DNA of 64,000 bases from Gelidibacter japonicus (GTDB lineage: Bacteria; Bacteroidota; Bacteroidia; Flavobacteriales; Flavobacteriaceae), in assembly GCF_010725055.1 (NCBI RefSeq), contig NZ_BJKB01000007.1:62001-126000 (forward strand). The letters run 5' to 3'. The notes under the pieces were generated by a model, which saw only the letters and a list, made by a program, of their open reading frames with translations, was not told where the DNA came from and did not search any database. Each line of letters begins with the position of its first letter. Positions within the stretch are counted from its first letter, which is position 1. Both the position numbers and the translations under genes were made by a program. Positions 27,811 to 36,807 of this stretch are shown here, piece by piece.

Positions 27811-29667
27811 TTAATCCTCAGAAGCATCCCCATTTTCCGCAAACTTCCGCTCCATCTCCGCTTGAAATTCTTCCATCACGGGTTTCACCGTGCTTTCGGG
27901 CAGGTCGGCAATCCTGATATACATCAAGCCGTCCACGGCATTGTTGAATAACGGATCGACGTTGAAGGCCACCACCTTTGCATTTTGTTTGATGTATTTT
28001 TTAATGAGCACGGGCAAACGCAAGGTTCCTGGTTCGAGTTCATCAATGATCCTGTCAAATTTTACCAAATCGGCTTCTGTTTCGTCAAAGACAAAATCCT
28101 TATCGGCATCTTTTAACTTTACCTTGAATTCCTTTTTCGGATGCACATATTGCGCAATATAAGGATCGTAATAATTGGATTTCATAAACTCGATCATCAG
28201 CGATTTTGAAAAGTTGGTGAATTTATCGCTAATGGTCACCCCGCCAATTAAATACTTGTGTTCTGGATAGCGTAAGGTGGTGTGCACAATTCCTTTCCAT
28301 AGAAGGAACAATGGCATGGGTTTAAGTTGGTATTCTTTAATGATAAAAGCACGGCCCATCTCAATGGATTGGCTCATCATTTTATAAAGTTCGGGTTCAA
28401 ATCGGAACAGATCCTGAAGATAAAACCCATCAATCCCATATTCGGCAAATATCTTGGAACCCAAGCCCATTCGATAGGCTCCTACTACCATATTGGTGCT
28501 ATTGTCCCACAAAAACATGTGGTGATAATAGTTGTCAAACTGATCTAAATCTATGGCTTCATTGGTACCCTCGCCTACTTCCCTAAAGGTAATTTCGCGC
28601 AAGCGACCAATTTCGCGCAAGATATTGGGAATACTCTGTGAATCTGAAAAAAAGACTTCGTAGTTTTTGCTTTCCAAAAGTCGGCCATCATTCTCGCGCA
28701 GATATTCAACCTCTTTATGCATACTTTCCAAACTTACGGGAGTCACAATATTTTTGATCGATTTTCGAACTTTTAAGGTTGAGGAAATATTGCTGAGGAT
28801 GTTTCCCTTCTGATCAAAGGAATTGGCTAACATATAAGTTTTCTTTCTCAAAAATTCAGAAAACCCTTGAAGGGTAGCATGTTCTTTTTGATCAGCTACT
28901 GAAATTGGCCGACCAATCCGCACCTTTATGACGCGACGCTTTTGGGTCAGCAATTCCGACGGTAACTTGGCCGTTCGGAAAGTATCACTGATCTTGGAAA
29001 GTTTATAAAAAAGCTTACTGTTCTTGGCATGAAAATAAATCGGAACTACAGGAACTTCAGCTTTCTGCACCAACTTCATGGCTGCTTCTTCCCAAGGGCG
29101 GTCAATAACCAATTTACCATCCTTATAGGTCGACACTTCTCCTGCAGGAAAGATTCCTAAGGGATGACCCTCACGCAAATGAGAAATAGCGCTTTTAAAC
29201 CCGGCAATACTGGATTTCACATCCTTCCGATCCTCAAACGGATTGACCGGCATGATAAAAGGTTTCATCGGTTCGATCCGGTGTAAAAGGAAATTGGCAA
29301 TAATCTTAAAATCCTCCCGCTGCTCCAACATCAATTTGAGCAATAAAATGCCATCAATTCCTCCCAACGGGTGGTTGGACAAGGTAATATAGGCACCATC
29401 TTTTGGCAAACGTTTCAAATCGTCTTCCGGAATTTCGAATCGGATCTGGAAATCTTCTAAAATAGCATCCAAAAACTCAACATTTTCCAAATGCTTATTG
29501 CGATTGTAAATTTTGTTAAGTGTAGATATTTTAAGCAACTTCATTAGTAACCAGCCGCTAAATGTTCCGAAGGCACCATATTTGTCCAAATGTATGGCCT
29601 TGGCGACTTCTTTTGCATTTACTAATCCTGTTTCCTGCTGTTTGGTCATGGTTACAAACCTAATCAT
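27811..29667 (-). CDS. Fused acyltransferase (PlsC-like plus GNAT-like), probable aminoacyl-lipid synthase of OlsF type
   Basis: The N-terminal half carries the lysophospholipid-acyltransferase motif NHPLGGIDG (NHx4D form) and the FPAGEVST block. The C-terminal half (~320-550) resembles the OlsB/hemolysin-like N-acyltransferases: REVGEGTNEAIDLDQFDNYYHH, then MGLGSKI and EMGRAFI. Such fusions (OlsF) make both acylations of ornithine lipid in Serratia and Flavobacterium; here the head group could equally be glycine or another amino acid. The start is uncertain: ATG 29667 is used; ATG 29649 or TTG 29703 are possible. A short Asp/Glu-rich tail ends the protein. Confidence 0.82.
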   Translation of the reverse strand: MIRFVTMTKQQETGLVNAKEVAKAIHLDKYGAFGTFSGWLLMKLLKISTLNKIYNRNKHLENVEFLDAILEDFQIRFEIPEDDLKRLPKDGAYITLSNHPLGGIDGILLLKLMLEQREDFKIIANFLLHRIEPMKPFIMPVNPFEDRKDVKSSIAGFKSAISHLREGHPLGIFPAGEVSTYKDGKLVIDRPWEEAAMKLVQKAEVPVVPIYFHAKNSKLFYKLSKISDTFRTAKLPSELLTQKRRVIKVRIGRPISVADQKEHATLQGFSEFLRKKTYMLANSFDQKGNILSNISSTLKVRKSIKNIVTPVSLESMHKEVEYLRENDGRLLESKNYEVFFSDSQSIPNILREIGRLREITFREVGEGTNEAIDLDQFDNYYHHMFLWDNSTNMVVGAYRMGLGSKIFAEYGIDGFYLQDLFRFEPELYKMMSQSIEMGRAFIIKEYQLKPMPLFLLWKGIVHTTLRYPEHKYLIGGVTISDKFTNFSKSLMIEFMKSNYYDPYIAQYVHPKKEFKVKLKDADKDFVFDETEADLVKFDRIIDELEPGTLRLPVLIKKYIKQNAKVVAFNVDPLFNNAVDGLMYIRIADLPESTVKPVMEEFQAEMERKFAENGDASED

Positions 29668-29737
29668 TTTTTTTAATAAATCTCTTTTGTGCTTCCTCTC
29701 CAAGTCACAATTTAATGAACAATTAGGCCCATCAAAT

Positions 29738-30997
29738 CTATCGGGTGACCAATTGGACCGTCTCTTGTGTTAACTGCTTCAACAATACAGTTTTATCTGT
29801 CTCCAATTGTGCTATAGCCTCCAAATCATAATGGCGTATGGTATATAAGGATACGTTTTCATGGCAAGTGATCTTGAATTTCGCCTTTAAATGTAGGAGT
29901 AAATTGGGCAAATTATTATATATATTATCCACACATACCGAGAAACTAATGGCCGAATTTTGAATGACATCCACTTTCATTTTATACAAATGCAAGAGTT
30001 TGAAAATCTCACTTATATTTTCTTCTACAATGTATGAAAAATCCAAGGACGACAACGAAATCAATACCTGATTTTTCTTAACGATAAAACACGGAATCAT
30101 CGGCTCAATGCCAACACCCTTTCCAACCATAGTTCCTGAATGTTCTGGATGCATGAAGGATTTAACAAAAAGCGGAATCTCTTTTTGCTGCAAGGGTTGC
30201 AAAGTTTTAGGATGAATAACGGACGCGCCATAAAATGCCAGCTCTATGGCTTCACGATAGGAAATTTTGTTGAGCAATTGTGAGTTATCAAAATAACGCG
30301 GATCAGCATTTAAGACGCCCGGAACATCTTTCCAAATGGTTACATTCTCAGCATTTAGGCAATAGGCAAAAATGGCCGCAGTGTAGTCACTGCCTTCCCT
30401 CCCCAAAGTTGTTGTGAAGTTGTTGTCATCGCTCCCTAAGAATCCTTGGGTAATATTTAAGACCGATGTATTCAATTTATTGGTGATGATGGTTTGAGTG
30501 GCTTCCCAATTGACGTTGGCACGCCTGTAATAATTATCGGTTTTGATATATTCTCTTACATCCAACCACTTATTCGTGATACCCACCAAGTTAAGATACT
30601 CACTTATGATGATCGTGGACACCAACTCACCATATCCTACGACTTGATCGTAAACAAAATTATAGTCTGGCGATTTATTGCGATCAAAAAAACTCTGTAA
30701 TTCATCAAATAAAGAGCTTATTTTTTTAAAAACGGAATGTGTTTCCACACTATTGGTGTCGAAAAGGTCCATCAAAATAGCATTATGGTATTTTTTGACC
30801 TCTTGAAGCGAACTCTGCAATTCATTCTTCTTATGGAAATAATTATCAAGTACCGTTTCTAACGCATTGGTCGTTTTTCCCATAGCCGAAACAACGATTA
30901 AACTATTTCCACAATCAACTTTTCGCAATACTGCTTCCAAGTTTTTGACACCCAAGACATCTTTCACTGACGCCCCACCAAATTTAAATACGTGCAT
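29738..30997 (-). CDS. Aspartate kinase
   Basis: The enzyme phosphorylates aspartate at the start of the Lys/Thr/Met/diaminopimelate pathway. The 419-residue protein opens with the kinase motif MHVFKFGGASV (family KFGGTSV, Thr replaced by Ala) and has TTLGREGSDYTAAIFAYCL (~217) and DVPGVLNADPRYF. The C-terminal ~120 residues are ACT-type. It is monofunctional, without the homoserine dehydrogenase found in ThrA. It overlaps the upstream GNAT gene by 14 nt and forms an operon with it. Confidence 0.93.
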   Translation of the reverse strand: MHVFKFGGASVKDVLGVKNLEAVLRKVDCGNSLIVVSAMGKTTNALETVLDNYFHKKNELQSSLQEVKKYHNAILMDLFDTNSVETHSVFKKISSLFDELQSFFDRNKSPDYNFVYDQVVGYGELVSTIIISEYLNLVGITNKWLDVREYIKTDNYYRRANVNWEATQTIITNKLNTSVLNITQGFLGSDDNNFTTTLGREGSDYTAAIFAYCLNAENVTIWKDVPGVLNADPRYFDNSQLLNKISYREAIELAFYGASVIHPKTLQPLQQKEIPLFVKSFMHPEHSGTMVGKGVGIEPMIPCFIVKKNQVLISLSSLDFSYIVEENISEIFKLLHLYKMKVDVIQNSAISFSVCVDNIYNNLPNLLLHLKAKFKITCHENVSLYTIRHYDLEAIAQLETDKTVLLKQLTQETVQLVTR

Positions 30998-31478
30998 CCT
31001 CCAATTTTGCTATATAATTTTTGATCCCGATTTCATTCAGATGTACCACATCCCAATCGCGTTTGACATCAGCGCCTTTCTTTTGATAAAATTCAATCGC
31101 AGGTTCATTCCAGTCCAACACTTCCCAGCAAATTCGCTTGACTCCCAATTGGTGACCGTGAAGTACAACTTCATCCAGCAATGCAGTACCTAATCCACTG
31201 CCCCGCATTTTTTGGCTCACAATCAAATCTTCCAAATGTAAAACCTTGCCTTTCCACGTAGAGTATCGACCATAAAACAGGGCAATACCTTCTATCCGAC
31301 CTTCAACTTCAGCGACAAAGCAATTAAAAGCAGGGTGTTTTCCGAACCCATCGGTTTGTAAATCTGAAATTGTGATTTCAACAGCATCCGGTTCTTCCTC
31401 AAAAACTGCTAATTCCGTAATTAATTCGAGTACTCGAGGCATGTCTTGAGGGACTGCCTTTCTTATTTTGAAATCCAT
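30984..31478 (-). CDS. GNAT family N-acetyltransferase
   Basis: 164 residues. The acetyl-CoA motif is visible as LIVSQKMRGSGLGTALL (~88-104, the QxxGxGxxL pattern), and LDWNEPAIEFYQKKGA is the usual beta-bulge and C-terminal motif. Length and the EDLIV segment resemble the spermidine/diamine acetyltransferase subgroup, but the substrate cannot be fixed. Its stop lies inside the aspartokinase gene. Confidence 0.88.
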   Translation of the reverse strand: MDFKIRKAVPQDMPRVLELITELAVFEEEPDAVEITISDLQTDGFGKHPAFNCFVAEVEGRIEGIALFYGRYSTWKGKVLHLEDLIVSQKMRGSGLGTALLDEVVLHGHQLGVKRICWEVLDWNEPAIEFYQKKGADVKRDWDVVHLNEIGIKNYIAKLEDARI

Positions 31479-31568
31479 TATTTAGAAATTGGATTCAAAT
31501 ATAACCTAAACCATGAAAATTAAAATCATTAAGTCTTAACGAAAACGTTGTAGTTTGCTAAAATATGC

Positions 31569-31576
31569 GATATTTG
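31569..31576 (+). promoter_or_regulatory. Candidate -7 box of fbp
   Basis: GATATTTG matches TAnnTTTG at seven of eight positions; a TTG lies 20 nt upstream (31548-31550). It would place the transcript start near 31582, downstream of the ATG at 31565, which supports translation from 31601. Confidence 0.4.
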
Positions 31577-31600
31577 CAGAAACAAATCCAAAAATATTTC

Positions 31601-32608
31601 ATGTACCGTAAACATCAAACCTTAGGTGAATTTATTATTGAAAACCAAGCATCTTTTAAATACTCATCAGGTGAGCTCTCCAGCCTTATCAATTCCATCA
31701 GGCTCGCTGCAAAAGTAGTGAACTATGAAGTTAACAAAGCAGGCCTAGTCGACATTCTTGGTGCGGCCGGCGATACAAATATTCAAGGAGAAGATCAGCA
31801 AAAACTGGACGTTTACGCCAATGAGAAATTTATTCAGACCATGACCAATAGAAATATCGTCTGTGGGATCGCTAGTGAGGAAGAGGATGATTTTATTGCC
31901 ATCAACAGTCAGGACGAAAAATATCAGAATAAATATGTAGTACTCATTGATCCTTTAGACGGCTCGTCAAACATAGATGTGAATGTATCCGTAGGAACCA
32001 TTTTTTCCATCTATAGACGTGTCACACCAATTGGAACCCCTGTAACGCTTAAGGATTTTTTACAACCGGGTCACCAACAAGTTGCAGCAGGTTATGTGGT
32101 TTACGGCACCTCAACCATGCTTGTTTATACAACGGGCGATGGTGTTAACGGTTTTACACTGAATCCTGCCATTGGCACATTTTATCTGTCCCACCCCAAT
32201 ATGCAGTTTCCAGAAAACGGGCGTATTTATTCTGTTAACGAAGGAAACTATATCCATTTTCCACAGGGTGTTAAAAACTATATCAAATACTGTCAAATGG
32301 AGGAGGGCGACCGTCCTTACACCTCTCGCTATATTGGTTCCTTAGTTTCAGATTTTCACAGAAATATGATTAAGGGCGGCATTTATATTTATCCGAAGAG
32401 CTCCTTAAACTCCAATGGGAAGCTGCGTTTACTTTACGAATGTAATCCAATGGCATTTTTGGCCGAACAAGCGAATGGTAAGGCAAGCAACGGTTTTGAA
32501 CGTATTTTAGACATTCAACCAACAGAACTTCACCAACGTGTGCCGTTTATCTGTGGCAGCAAAAACATGGTGGAGAAGTGTGAGGAATTTATGCGAAACG
32601 CAAAATAA
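31601..32608 (+). CDS. fbp: Class 1 fructose-1,6-bisphosphatase
   Basis: The gluconeogenic enzyme that hydrolyses fructose 1,6-bisphosphate to fructose 6-phosphate. The metal-binding core [13 protein letters not shown] lies at ~117-129 and the substrate region [16 protein letters not shown] near the C-terminus (~285). The ATG at 31601 is preferred over 31565 because the following residues ([13 protein letters not shown]) are the usual start of family members and the earlier ATG overlaps a promoter box. Length 335 is typical. Single-gene unit. Confidence 0.96.
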   Translation: MYRKHQTLGEFIIENQASFKYSSGELSSLINSIRLAAKVVNYEVNKAGLVDILGAAGDTNIQGEDQQKLDVYANEKFIQTMTNRNIVCGIASEEEDDFIAINSQDEKYQNKYVVLIDPLDGSSNIDVNVSVGTIFSIYRRVTPIGTPVTLKDFLQPGHQQVAAGYVVYGTSTMLVYTTGDGVNGFTLNPAIGTFYLSHPNMQFPENGRIYSVNEGNYIHFPQGVKNYIKYCQMEEGDRPYTSRYIGSLVSDFHRNMIKGGIYIYPKSSLNSNGKLRLLYECNPMAFLAEQANGKASNGFERILDIQPTELHQRVPFICGSKNMVEKCEEFMRNAK

Positions 32609-33026
32609 AAACTCCAAATAGGCAAGCACCAAATTCCAATGGATATCAAAAACAAAAATTTGAAGAATTTTGTGAAAATCGGGCCTCATTAAGAAATCTC
32701 AAAACAAAAGCTCCCCGTCTGCCGATACGGGCAGGCAAATTCCAATGAATCAGGCTGAAATCTGTGATAATTCATGATCCTGATAATCATCAAAATGCCT
32801 CTACTTAAAAAACATCGACGAACTGTAGTACAAAAAAACCCTGCCTCAGTGCCGAACTATTATCGGGAGAAACAGGATTCTATATTAATGATTAATAGCG
32901 CTATAAAGATGCTACTTTTTCTGAAAACCCCTCAGAAAAAACTATAATTGGTCAATAAATACATATGAATGGCAGCTCAATTCAAAAAAGTTCGACGAAC
33001 TGCACCATCGGAATGAACTTTCGCAC
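32609..33026. other. 418-nt spacer with repeats between fbp and the AlbA_2 gene
   Basis: The spacer opens with a 7-nt periodic array (32610-32644: AACTCCA, AATAGGC, AAGCACC, AAATTCC, AATGGAT). The GC-rich palindrome at 32714-32736 splits a second array fragment (CTCC before, CAAATTCCAATG after). A 13-bp palindrome AGTTCG-A-CGAACT lies at 32989-33001; a related CGACGAACTG is at 32814-32823. No reading frame is credible. Confidence 0.5.
32714..32736. repeat. GC-rich dispersed palindrome, copy 2
   Basis: CCCGTCTG and CGGGCAGG flank CCGATA; the stem is weaker than in copies 1 and 3 (one C-A mismatch, two G-T pairs). Confidence 0.5.
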
Positions 33027-34160
33027 TCAACTATATCTTACCTTCCTTAAAATACGCAAGGTCTCCTTATAGCTCTTATAGACGTCTTCACTGTAATCTT
33101 TTAAATAAGGTTTGGCTTCATTAAGTTTATCTACAGCATCGTGGAATAAATTAAAATAGCAGATGAGATAAGTTGCCGGCAGATTTTTCAGATCTTTTTC
33201 CTCATGGGCACTTAAAGTCAATCCTTTTTTTAGTTTGTCCAAAATTGTATTGTTGGTATTGTAAATATGATGCAATACCTTTTTATCAAACTGGGGCGCC
33301 TCAAAAAGTAGTTCAGTTTCTATATGATAGGTGGCATTATTTCCAAAGTTGATCAAGGTTTCTTCTAGCGGATAATATTGATAGTTATTTTGCAATCCCA
33401 AGCTTACATATTCTACTATTTTAAATGAGTCTTCATCATAGGTGATGGCCACTTCATCCAAAGTTGAAAAAAACAATCGTACCTGTTCATTGATAAGCTC
33501 GATATCCACCCTACTATAAAAGGTTTTATCTTTAATTACCTTTTTCTGGCCCGCCCAACACAGAACAAAATATTCTTTGAACACCTTGTATCTGGGATGG
33601 TAATCTTTTCGCTTGCTTAAAAAATCAAACACACCATCAAGTGTATGTTGGATGTTATTTTGAGAATGATTTTCAATGGCTTCCACAATTTTTGAGTTGA
33701 CATCCTTGATCTCAATATCAAAAGCCTTCGGCATGCTCATACTTCCATCTCTAAAAAACACGGAACCCCCATAATATTTCCAGATATTTTTTCTTAATGA
33801 GGTCAAACCGTCAATAGGCCTAATAGTTACCAAACCCACTACTTTATCATCAGGCAGATGCGGAAACGGAATATTCTCATATTGAACAATCGGTGGATTC
33901 GTCAAATAAGCATTAATGAGATTTTGTATTTTACTGTCATCAAAAAAGTCCACTCCTGTAATGCTATTGTCCTCATCTTCCACACCAATAACGATATATG
34001 AGTTGTTCTTTGGATTGCTATTGGACAAGGCACAAATATGCTTTAAAAACTTTGCCTTCCCTTCTTTTTCGCCAATATCCACCTGCCGCTTTTTGTCATA
34101 GAAGCTGTTCTCATCGTTGTGAGCCAATAGGTTTTTTATGAGAAGACGTTTGTTGATCAC
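33027..34160 (-). CDS. AlbA_2 (Schlafen-type) domain protein
   Basis: 377 residues. The N-terminal ~150 residues show the AlbA_2 pattern: KRQVDIGEKEGKAKFLKHICALSNS, YIVIGVEDEDNSITGVDFFD and VGLVTIRPIDG ... VFFRDGSMSMPKAFDIEI. The remaining ~220 residues are not recognisable. AlbA_2 domains bind nucleic acid and occur in regulators and some defence proteins; the role here is unknown. The start is GTG at 34160, directly after a run of TTATTGG heptamers on the other strand. Neighbouring genes do not form a defence cluster. Confidence 0.8.
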   Translation of the reverse strand: MINKRLLIKNLLAHNDENSFYDKKRQVDIGEKEGKAKFLKHICALSNSNPKNNSYIVIGVEDEDNSITGVDFFDDSKIQNLINAYLTNPPIVQYENIPFPHLPDDKVVGLVTIRPIDGLTSLRKNIWKYYGGSVFFRDGSMSMPKAFDIEIKDVNSKIVEAIENHSQNNIQHTLDGVFDFLSKRKDYHPRYKVFKEYFVLCWAGQKKVIKDKTFYSRVDIELINEQVRLFFSTLDEVAITYDEDSFKIVEYVSLGLQNNYQYYPLEETLINFGNNATYHIETELLFEAPQFDKKVLHHIYNTNNTILDKLKKGLTLSAHEEKDLKNLPATYLICYFNLFHDAVDKLNEAKPYLKDYSEDVYKSYKETLRILRKVRYS

Positions 34161-34174
34161 TTTGTGGCGATTGA

Positions 34175-34195
34175 TTATTGGTTATTGGTTATTAA
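34175..34195. repeat. Heptamer tandem repeat before the AlbA_2 gene
   Basis: TTATTGG, TTATTGG, TTATTAA in tandem; its near edge is 14 nt upstream of the AlbA_2 GTG. Confidence 0.6.
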
Positions 34196-34272
34196 TATTA
34201 TTTATTATCACTGTTCTGGGTTGAATAGTCTCTATTGCTATTATTTGATATATTGTTTCGAGAAAACACTAT

Positions 34273-34662
34273 TCAATCAAACTTTGAACCTCTACGTTCT
34301 AAATTCTTAAGATAATCAATGAATTTTGAAAGTTGATCAATAAGGTTCTGTGCTTTTTTATTTAGTTCAAGATATGTTTCTTCCGAAATATGCTGTCTAT
34401 TATATGCCCGTAATAGTTGTGATTTTGATTCACTACAAGAGCCTCTTGCAAACCCCAAAAACATAATAAATTCCTTGTTCCCTCCACGACCAAAGCCTTC
34501 AGCAATATTGTCCATAATTGAACCAGAAGATCTATTGATCTGCTCTTTCAATTTATAATCCTTCTGAAGCGAGGTGTTACTAATCATATCCCAAATAGCG
34601 TCACAAAATAGAGTCGCTTCCTTATAAACCTCTAATTCTTCAAATGATCTAAAGTGTGCCAA
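34273..34662 (-). CDS. Four-helix-bundle protein (23S rRNA intervening-sequence type)
   Basis: 129 residues from TTG 34662, where AHFRSFEELEVYKEA matches the usual N-terminus; a GTG at 34689 would add nine unlike residues. Helical throughout, with SLQKDYKLKEQINRSSGSIMDNIAEGFGRGG and ARGSCSESKSQLLRA, hallmark segments of the family first seen inside 23S rRNA intervening sequences. Here it stands alone between other protein genes, as is common in Bacteroidota. Function unknown. On the same strand as the dehydrogenase upstream, 41 nt away. Confidence 0.88.
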   Translation of the reverse strand: MAHFRSFEELEVYKEATLFCDAIWDMISNTSLQKDYKLKEQINRSSGSIMDNIAEGFGRGGNKEFIMFLGFARGSCSESKSQLLRAYNRQHISEETYLELNKKAQNLIDQLSKFIDYLKNLERRGSKFD

Positions 34663-34703
34663 AATTAATAGAGAATAAAAAATCTCCACAATTGTGAAAA
34701 AAA

Positions 34704-35462
34704 TCAGTTCGTTTTTTTGACAATTGTAGACGACGCCTGAGCCGTCGGAAACACTAGCAAATCTGCAATATTCACATGCGCAGGTCTGGAAACCGCGAAA
34801 TAAATAATCTCTGCAATGTCTTCTGCCTGCAATGCCTTATATCCCTTATATACCTGATCGGCAACTGAGTTATCGCCTTTAAATCGCACCTGGGAAAACT
34901 CGGTTTCTACCAATCCTGGATTAATAGCACTCACTTTTACACCAAATGGATTCAGGTCAATCCGCATCCCTTCCGTAATGGCCAAAACGGCGTGCTTGCT
35001 GGCACAATACACATTCCCTTTCGGATAGACTTCCTTTCCTGCAGAAGACCCGATGTTTATGATATGTCCTGATTGTCGCTCGGTCATTTGCGGAATGATG
35101 GCTTTACTGACGTACAATAAGCCTTTGACATTAATGTCCATCATGGCATCCCAATCGTCAGTATCTCCAGTTTGAATGGGATCCAAACCGTGGGCGTTTC
35201 CAGCATTATTGATTAAAATATCAATATGCTTAAATGCTTCGGGTAGCGATGCAATAGCTTCAAAAGTGGCATCCTTATCACGGACATCAAAATTTAAAGT
35301 ATGTACATCGGTGGTTTTTTCGAGCGCTTTTTTATCAATGTCCAGGCGTTCTTGCCGTCTGCCACATAAAATTAAATTAATGCCGTGTTTTGCAAATTCA
35401 TGTGCTGTTGCGCGTCCAATACCACTTGTGGCGCCTGTGATCAATGCTGTTTTTCTTCTCAT
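34704..35462 (-). CDS. Short-chain dehydrogenase/reductase (YdfG-like)
   Basis: 252 residues with the NAD(P) motif TGATSGIGRATA (~8-19), NNAG (~88) and the catalytic Ser plus YCASK (~151). RR after the second strand (LILCGRRQERL) suggests NADP preference. Best match by pattern is the YdfG group that oxidises 3-hydroxy acids and L-allo-threonine or reduces malonic semialdehyde. The ATG at 35462 is preceded by a hairpin leader (35471-35488) of the kind found before three other genes. Confidence 0.9.
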   Translation of the reverse strand: MRRKTALITGATSGIGRATAHEFAKHGINLILCGRRQERLDIDKKALEKTTDVHTLNFDVRDKDATFEAIASLPEAFKHIDILINNAGNAHGLDPIQTGDTDDWDAMMDINVKGLLYVSKAIIPQMTERQSGHIINIGSSAGKEVYPKGNVYCASKHAVLAITEGMRIDLNPFGVKVSAINPGLVETEFSQVRFKGDNSVADQVYKGYKALQAEDIAEIIYFAVSRPAHVNIADLLVFPTAQASSTIVKKTN

Positions 35463-35488
35463 GTTTCCTCTTCCCGTGGAAACGGGAA
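35463..35488 (-). promoter_or_regulatory. Hairpin leader, copy 2 (different stem sequence, same layout)
   Basis: Read on the minus strand, TTCCCGT and ACGGGAA form a 7-bp perfect stem around loop TTCC, followed by eight bases (GAGGAAAC) and the ATG. The stem bases differ from those of the other three copies while pairing is kept. Confidence 0.6.
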
Positions 35489-35843
35489 TCTCTATTTATG
35501 TTGTTATTAAAAATTAATTGTCTCCCATATTACCTATTATCCACATCTCTAAAATTAAGAAGTAAATGTCTTCATATCTGCCAACAGGCAAGTGCAGCAA
35601 TTTAAGTTTTTGATTATAAAAATACTTAAAACGCATAGACTAATCGATTTTAGTGTCCGAGATTTTTAGCTTAAACGAACTTGAATTCTTATGATAGTCT
35701 TCATTTATAATTTCATATAATCATAAATTCTTTTATTAACAACAACGACTATAATGCGGCTTACTATACATCAGTGAACACATCCATGTAGTCCAATTCC
35801 CTAAAGAAAGCGTATATACACATAGTACACCTTAAATAATAAA
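35489..35843. other. 355-nt spacer between the dehydrogenase and the DUF4382 gene
   Basis: AT-rich with no credible frame. A small CTGCC-AACA-GGCAAG palindrome is at 35578-35592. ACGACTATAATG (35745-35756) carries the CGACTATA core, but 98 nt before the next ATG. Confidence 0.5.
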
Positions 35844-36653
35844 ATGATGATGAATCTATTAAAAAAAGCAATTTTATTAGTCTTAATAAGTTTCTTTTCC
35901 TTTGGATGCAGTGACGATGATTCCGCACCTGACACACAAGGAAAGGCTAAAGTTTCTATCAAATTGATGGATGCTCCAGGAGATTTTGAGCACGTTTATA
36001 TTGACATCGTTGATGTGATGGTTAAGGTAAATGACAACAGGGACGGGGAGGAAGGATGGCAAAGTTTGGAAACCATTAATACTGGAGTATATGATCTTCT
36101 CACATTGACAGGAGGCGTAAATGTACTTTTGGTTGACGATTTTGAAGTGCTTTCAGGTACTTTAAATCAAATCCGTTTGATTTTAGGTGACCATAACACG
36201 GTGGTCATTGATGGTGTGACCCATCCGCTAAAAACTCCAAGTGCACAGCAATCTGGTTTAAAAATAAAAATCAACCAAACCTTATTGCCAAATATGGCTT
36301 ATACATTTCTATTGGATTTTGACGTAGACAAATCCATAGTTGTTGCTGGAAACTCAGGCAATATCAATCTGAAACCAGTTATCAGAGCCAGTGCGGAAGC
36401 AACCACAGGTACTATCTCAGGAAGCATTTTGCCATTAGATGTACAAACACAAATTAGCGCTACTAATGGTGTGGATGAAATAACAACCTACGCCGATGTT
36501 GAAGGGAACTTTTTATTGGTTGGTTTAACTCCTGGAAACTATACCGTTACCATTACACCAGATCCAATGTCTGATCTCCTGCCGACAGTTCTGGAAAACG
36601 TTGAAGTGTCAGCAGAAAACAACACTGCAATAGGCGTAATTACAATGGAATAG
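35844..36653 (+). CDS. DUF4382 lipoprotein
   Basis: 269 residues with a lipoprotein signal and lipobox Cys (FFSFGCSDDD). DUF4382 spans ~32-180: KVSIKLMDAPGDFEHVYIDI, TGVYDLLTLTGG and LNQIRLILGDHN. A carboxypeptidase-regulatory-like beta domain closes the protein (~190-268, TTYADVEGNFLLVGLTPGNYTVTI). Probably an envelope protein; no reaction known. Single-gene unit with its own terminator. Confidence 0.9.
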   Translation: MMMNLLKKAILLVLISFFSFGCSDDDSAPDTQGKAKVSIKLMDAPGDFEHVYIDIVDVMVKVNDNRDGEEGWQSLETINTGVYDLLTLTGGVNVLLVDDFEVLSGTLNQIRLILGDHNTVVIDGVTHPLKTPSAQQSGLKIKINQTLLPNMAYTFLLDFDVDKSIVVAGNSGNINLKPVIRASAEATTGTISGSILPLDVQTQISATNGVDEITTYADVEGNFLLVGLTPGNYTVTITPDPMSDLLPTVLENVEVSAENNTAIGVITME

Positions 36654-36677
36654 GCGTATAAATCATAAAACTATATT

Positions 36678-36709
36678 AAAAGAGCAACACCGTGGGTGTT
36701 GCTCTTTAA
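36678..36709 (+). terminator. Terminator of the DUF4382 gene
   Basis: AAAGAGCAACAC (36678-36689) pairs with GTGTTGCTCTTT (36695-36706). The T run is short, so it may be weak. Confidence 0.65.
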
Positions 36710-36807
36710 CTTTTAACCAATCCTTAACAGCAATCCAATAAAAATTTTAACAATTTGCACTACTCAAAAAATCAGACCCTATTTTGAGCCTAAAATAAAT
36801 TCTAAAT

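Noticed and set aside
32609-35843. A defence island around the AlbA_2 gene
   Set aside because: The neighbours (fructose bisphosphatase, a dehydrogenase, a DUF4382 lipoprotein) are ordinary; no nuclease, toxin, methylase or integrase is present.
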